Shown: in pieces, positions 14,180 to 17,412 of the stretch
Layout: every line of letters begins with the position of its first letter
Numbering within the stretch: position 1 is the stretch's first letter
Assembly: GCA_964453155.1 (NCBI GenBank)
Contig: CAYVQU010000106.1
Span: 1-17,412 of the forward strand
Length of the DNA stretch: 17,412 nt
Source: CAYVQU01 sp964453155
GTDB taxonomy: Bacteria > Chloroflexota > Anaerolineae > Anaerolineales > UBA11858
Direction of reading: 5' to 3'
The notes under the pieces: model-generated
Told to the model about the DNA's origin: nothing
Databases searched by the model: none
What the model saw: only the letters and a program-made list of their open reading frames with translations
Translations under genes and position numbers: made by a program

Positions 14180-16756
14180 TTGCCTACTGACAACCTAAGA
14201 ATTGGAGTTTTTGTCTGTGATTGCGGCTCGAATATCGCCGGGATGGTGGATACCGAGGGTTTGCGGGAATACGCCGAAACTCTGCCCGGTGTGGTCGCCG
14301 CGATCCGTAATAAATATACCTGTGCCGATCCCGGTCAGCAGGAGATTCAGGCCGCGATCCGGGAGCATAATCTCAACCGGGTGGTGGTGGCCTCGTGTTC
14401 GCCGACTTCCTACGAAGTGATCTTTCGGAATTGTGTCCAGGGGGCCGGGTTGAACCCCTATTTATTGGAAATGGCCAATATCCGGGAGCATTGTTCGTGG
14501 GTGACTCCTGGCGATCGAGCAGCAGCCACCCATAAAGCCAAGGGAATCGTCAAAGTTGCGGTAGCTCGATCTCATTGGCTGTATCCCCAGGATGAAGAAC
14601 AGGTCCCTGTGACGGATGCCGCGCTGGTGATTGGCGGGGGGGTGGCCGGTATTCAAGCGGCCCTCGATCTAGCCGATGCCGGGCACCCGGTCTATCTGGT
14701 GGAAAAGCAACCATCCATTGGGGGGATCATGGCCCAACTCGATAAAGTTTATCCCGATATCGAATGTAGTATATGAATTCTCGGCCCTAAAATGATGGAT
14801 GTCGGTCGACATCCCAACATCGAATTGCTGGCCTACTCCGAGGTCGAAGACGTTTCTGGCTATGTGGGGAATTTCAAGGTGCGTGTCCGGCGAAAAGCCC
14901 GGTACGTGGACGAGAGCGAGTGTACGTCCTGTGGTGATTGTGTCGTGGACTGCCCGGTCGTGGTCCCCGATGAATTTGAAATGGGTTTGGGCAGCCGGAA
15001 AGCCGTTTACATCCCCTTCCCTCAAGCTGTCCCCTCGGCTTATATAGTCAACGCCGATGAGTGTTTGGGGCAAAATCCCATCGCCTGTGGTAAATGCATT
15101 GAAGCCTGTGAAAAGGAATGCATTGATTTCGGCATGCAGGATGAGATCGTCAATTTGGAGATAGGCTCCATCGTCGTCGCCACCGGTATGGATGTCTATG
15201 ACCCCACCGCGTTGGATGAGTACGGCTACACCCACTATGCCAACGTGGTCACCAGCATGGAATTCGAACGCCTGATCAGTACCGGCGGTCCATTGGAAGG
15301 TCATCTAGGGCGTCCCAGTGATTTGAAAAAACCAGAAAAAATTGGGTTTATTCAATGTGTGGGGTCGCGCACCAATGACCTGGAGCGGGGCAATCCCTAC
15401 TGCTCGAATGTCTGCTGTATGAACACCATCAAGGCGACGCAGTATCTCAAGGATAGTTATCCCGAGATAGACTCTACCGTTTTTTACATGGATTTACGCG
15501 CTTTTGGGAAAGGTTTTGAAGAATTGCTCATGCGCAGTAAAGGGAATGGCGTCCACTATATTCGCGGCCTGCCGGGGGATGTGCTTGAAGACCCGGCGAC
15601 CGGAAATTTACGCCTGACCATTGAAAATACGACTGCCAACCGGCTTGAAGATCACGAATTCGATATGCTGGTCTTGGCGGTAGGAGCCACCCCCGCGACC
15701 GATACCGAAGTCATCCGCCAGATGGTCAGTCTATCGAAATCCCCCAGCGGATTTTTGAAGGAAGCTCATCCCAAACTGCGGCCGGTGGATACGCCGACGA
15801 AGGGCGTTTTCATCTCCGGAGCGGCCGAAAGCCCCAAAGATGTGCGCGAAAGCGTCACCCAGGCCAGCGCCGCGGCTTCTCGGGCGGGGATTTTATTGAA
15901 CAAAAGCAAACTGGCGGTTGAAGCCATCACCGCCGTTGTCGACGAAGATCTGTGTAAAAAATGCGGCTTGTGCGCGCCAGTCTGCCCCTTCAGCGCGGTG
16001 ATTTGGGAGAAGAAACAGGTCGCCCGCGTCGTCAGTGCGGCCTGCAATGGCTGCGGTACCTGTGCGGCCGAGTGTAAGTTTGGGGCCATCGAGATGCGGC
16101 ACTACTCTGATCAGGCCATTTATGCACAGATCGATGCTATGTTGGACGATGATCCCCTGGAAACGGTTAACGACGTGATCGTCACATTTGCCTGCAACTG
16201 GTGCTCTTATGCGGGAGCCGATACCGCCGGGGTGGGGCGAATGGCCTATCCCCCCAACGCCCGGATCATCCGAACGATGTGCTCGGGTCGTGTCAGCCCT
16301 GAGCATGTCTGGTATGCGTTCAAAAAAGGTGCCCCCGTCGTCCTGGTATCCGGCTGCCATTATGTAGACTGTCACTACATCGATGCCAACCGTTCCACCA
16401 CCCGCCGTTTGGATGGCCTGTGGGACGGCCTCGAAAAAGCCGATATTCGCCCCGACCGGCTGCTCCTGGAATGGTGTTCGGCTGCCGAGGGGGCGCGGTG
16501 GCAAACCATCATGGAGAAATCTGAGCTAAAACGTCAGGGTGTGACTTTCGAAGAAGTTGAGCAAACTAGGTCGATCCTGGTGGAGAAGAAAGTTCCGGGG
16601 CCGCGTAACCCTAAACCCAGAGACGAGAATCAACCCGCAAAGTTCGTTTGTGTACGCTGCGACTCTGAATGGGATGGAATTTACAACTCCAATACAGAAC
16701 GGATCTGTCCCCAGTGCAAGTCGAATAGCGTGCGGTGGTTGAAAGTTCCAAAATAA
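14180..16756 (+). CDS. hdrA: Selenocysteine-containing HdrA-MvhD fusion with C-terminal zinc ribbon
   Basis: The frame runs through an in-frame TGA (codon 199), giving 858 residues if it is read as selenocysteine. Domains: HdrA N-domain (IGVFVCDCG 8-16, ASCSP 71-75, REHCSW 102-107); FAD Rossmann GGGVAG (152-157); GGIMAQLDK...DIECSI-Sec-ILGPKMM around 181-206; ferredoxin Cys248/251/254/258; Cys295/303/306/310/314; thioredoxin-reductase-like return (ATG, VLAVGATP); C-terminal ferredoxin Cys592/595/598/602 and 622/625/628/632; MvhD domain about 665-785 with an intact CNWC; zinc ribbon Cys824/827/843/846. HdrA holds the bifurcating FAD, and the MvhD fusion supplies its electron entry. Sec replaces the second Cys of the family CSxC motif. 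Gene callers will split it into 14180-14776 and 14792-16756. The alternative is a nonsense mutation, made unlikely by the intact downstream half and the SECIS-like hairpin. Confidence 0.88.
14774..14776 (+). other. In-frame TGA, predicted selenocysteine codon (Sec199 of HdrA)
   Basis: The codon lies between ECSI and ILGPKM, where HdrA homologues usually have Cys (CSxCILxPKM). Both flanks are in the same frame and match the family without a gap. HdrA is an established selenoprotein family in some methanogens and has been reported in some bacteria. Confidence 0.85.
14776..14826 (+). promoter_or_regulatory. Bacterial-type SECIS element candidate
   Basis: GGATGTC (14797-14803) pairs perfectly with GACATCC (14808-14814), leaving a GGTC tetraloop (14804-14807), the loop sequence also found in the E. 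coli fdhF SECIS apex. The loop starts 27 bases after the TGA, within the usual bacterial spacing. GAT (14794-14796) with ATC (14819-14821) and AATTC (14776-14780) with GAATT (14822-14826) can extend the lower stem. It would recruit SelB with Sec-tRNA. The underlying residues DVGRHP are conserved for protein reasons too, so the hairpin is not independent proof. Confidence 0.75.
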
Positions 16757-16914
16757 TTCGAGTTGTGGTAGAAACGTGAATATTCTCTCGTTCCATCTGC
16801 TCTGCGGTGGAGAGCGGTATCCTTTTTGCGTAACCACCAACGCAATCCATTTTCCCGTTCTGGAAAACCGATCACTCACACGGGTGAAAATTTATTAGTG
16901 GAGGTTCCATAATT

Positions 16915-17409
16915 ATGGTAAACACTGAATCACAGGTTCAATATTCGTTCAGCCCTGAAGGCGAGAAATTCCAAATTCCCTCCGAAGATCAATACGCGGC
17001 CGAATACGACCGCCTGGAGAGGTTAGTCGATCAGGCCCGCGGCGAGGGCAAAGAAATTGTGGTTGTGATGGGGGTCGGTTTTGTCGGGGCCGTGATGGCG
17101 GCGATCGTCGCAGACACCCAAGACAAAGATGGAATAGATAGCAAGTTCGTCATCGGCTGTCAGCGACCCAGCACCCGCAGTTATTGGAAAATCCCCTTGC
17201 TGAACCGGGGTCAATCTCCAGTCAAAGCTGAGGATCCGGCGGTTGATCCACTAATTGAGCGCGGTGTACTTGAGAAGAAAACCCTCACTGCAACCTTTAA
17301 CAGCGACTGCCTACGTTTTGCCGACTGTGTCGTTGTCGATGTGCAATGCGATTATGCTAAAATTTTAGTTTCCGCTAAAGCGGACAAAAAAGTCTCACCT
17401 ATGGTATGA
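16915..17409 (+). pseudogene. Nucleotide-sugar dehydrogenase (UDP-glucose/GDP-mannose family), truncated N-terminal part
   Basis: This 164-residue ORF has the N-terminal NAD Rossmann domain of the UDP-glucose/GDP-mannose 6-dehydrogenase family, with GVGFVG (53-58), and a family-like stretch to FADCVVVDVQCDY (residue about 146). It then departs into KILVSAKADKKVSPMV and stops at 17409. Full enzymes are about 430 residues, with a central dimerisation domain, a catalytic Cys and a UDP-binding domain, none of which is present. The departure coincides with a small palindrome (17371-17384), so a repeat insertion may have truncated the gene. Start ATG 16915 has GTGGAGG 10 bases upstream. It is unrelated in function to the redox cluster (cell-envelope sugars). 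The window ends 3 bases after the stop, so a continuing frame cannot be examined. Confidence 0.7.
17371..17384. repeat. TCCGCTAAAGCGGA palindrome at the break of the dehydrogenase gene
   Basis: TCCGC and GCGGA form a 5-bp stem around a TAAA loop, flanked by AAAATTTTAG on the left and CAAAAAAG on the right. It sits where the protein stops resembling its family, and has the look of a short dispersed repeat. Confidence 0.5.
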
Positions 17410-17412
17410 AAA

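Noticed and set aside
14774..14776. TGA as a true stop that makes hdrA a pseudogene or two separate proteins
   Set aside because: Both sides are in the same frame, fully family-like, with no degradation over 650 downstream codons; there is no ribosome binding site before 14792; and a SECIS-like hairpin follows.
14669..15304. Minus-strand ORF of 211 codons spanning the Sec codon
   Set aside because: It is antisense to conserved HdrA sequence, with no recognisable features.
16804..16838. Hairpin GGTGG/CCACC in the gap before the dehydrogenase gene
   Set aside because: Only 5 bp with a loop of more than 20 bases; this could be chance in a 158-bp gap.

Overview
This 17.4 kb window looks like chromosomal DNA from a strict anaerobe, probably a bacterium. 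Chloroflexota (Anaerolineae/Dehalococcoidia-like) is my best guess, from mixed base composition, bacterial ribosome binding sites, a bacterial-type SECIS hairpin and gaps filled with short palindromic repeats. That assignment is inference. Nearly everything from 2288 to 16756 lies on the + strand and encodes iron-sulfur and flavin redox proteins.

Layout: (1) 3-590, the 3' end of a large serine recombinase, closed by a bidirectional terminator. (2) 622-1878, minus strand, a FabH/KAS III-like thiolase-fold enzyme. (3) 1879-2287, a 409 bp divergent intergenic region with two dyads. (4) 2288-5377, a tight korD-korA-korBC block encoding a 2-oxoacid:ferredoxin oxidoreductase with beta and gamma subunits fused. 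(5) 5449-8721 and 8855-12223, two tandem paralogous giant proteins (1090 and 1122 aa) in which a GltD-type NAD(P)H/FAD/FeS module is embedded between HdrA-derived pieces. (6) 12322-12747, a small MvhD-like protein. (7) 12868-14052, an HdrC-HdrB fusion. (8) 14180-16756, an HdrA-MvhD fusion with a C-terminal zinc ribbon, read through an in-frame TGA. (9) 16915-17409, the N-terminal third of a nucleotide-sugar dehydrogenase, apparently truncated.

The genes suggest one electron-transfer system: a 2-oxoacid is oxidised to acyl-CoA and reduced ferredoxin by Kor; HdrA bifurcates or confurcates electrons; MvhD-type domains relay them; the two HdrA/GltD mosaics could connect to NAD(P)H; HdrCB offers the disulfide (or other acceptor) site. 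No hydrogenase or formate dehydrogenase subunit is visible, so 2-oxoacid and NAD(P)H are the apparent electron partners. The physiological disulfide is unknown.

The strongest single signal is the selenocysteine codon in hdrA. TGA at 14774 replaces the second Cys of the family CSxC motif, the frame stays open on both sides, and a 7-bp hairpin with a GGTC loop follows at SECIS distance. The second theme is short repeats: five gaps of the cluster carry imperfect palindromes of about four sequence families, some supplying gene stop codons, and similar sequence has entered coding regions at inter-domain linkers.
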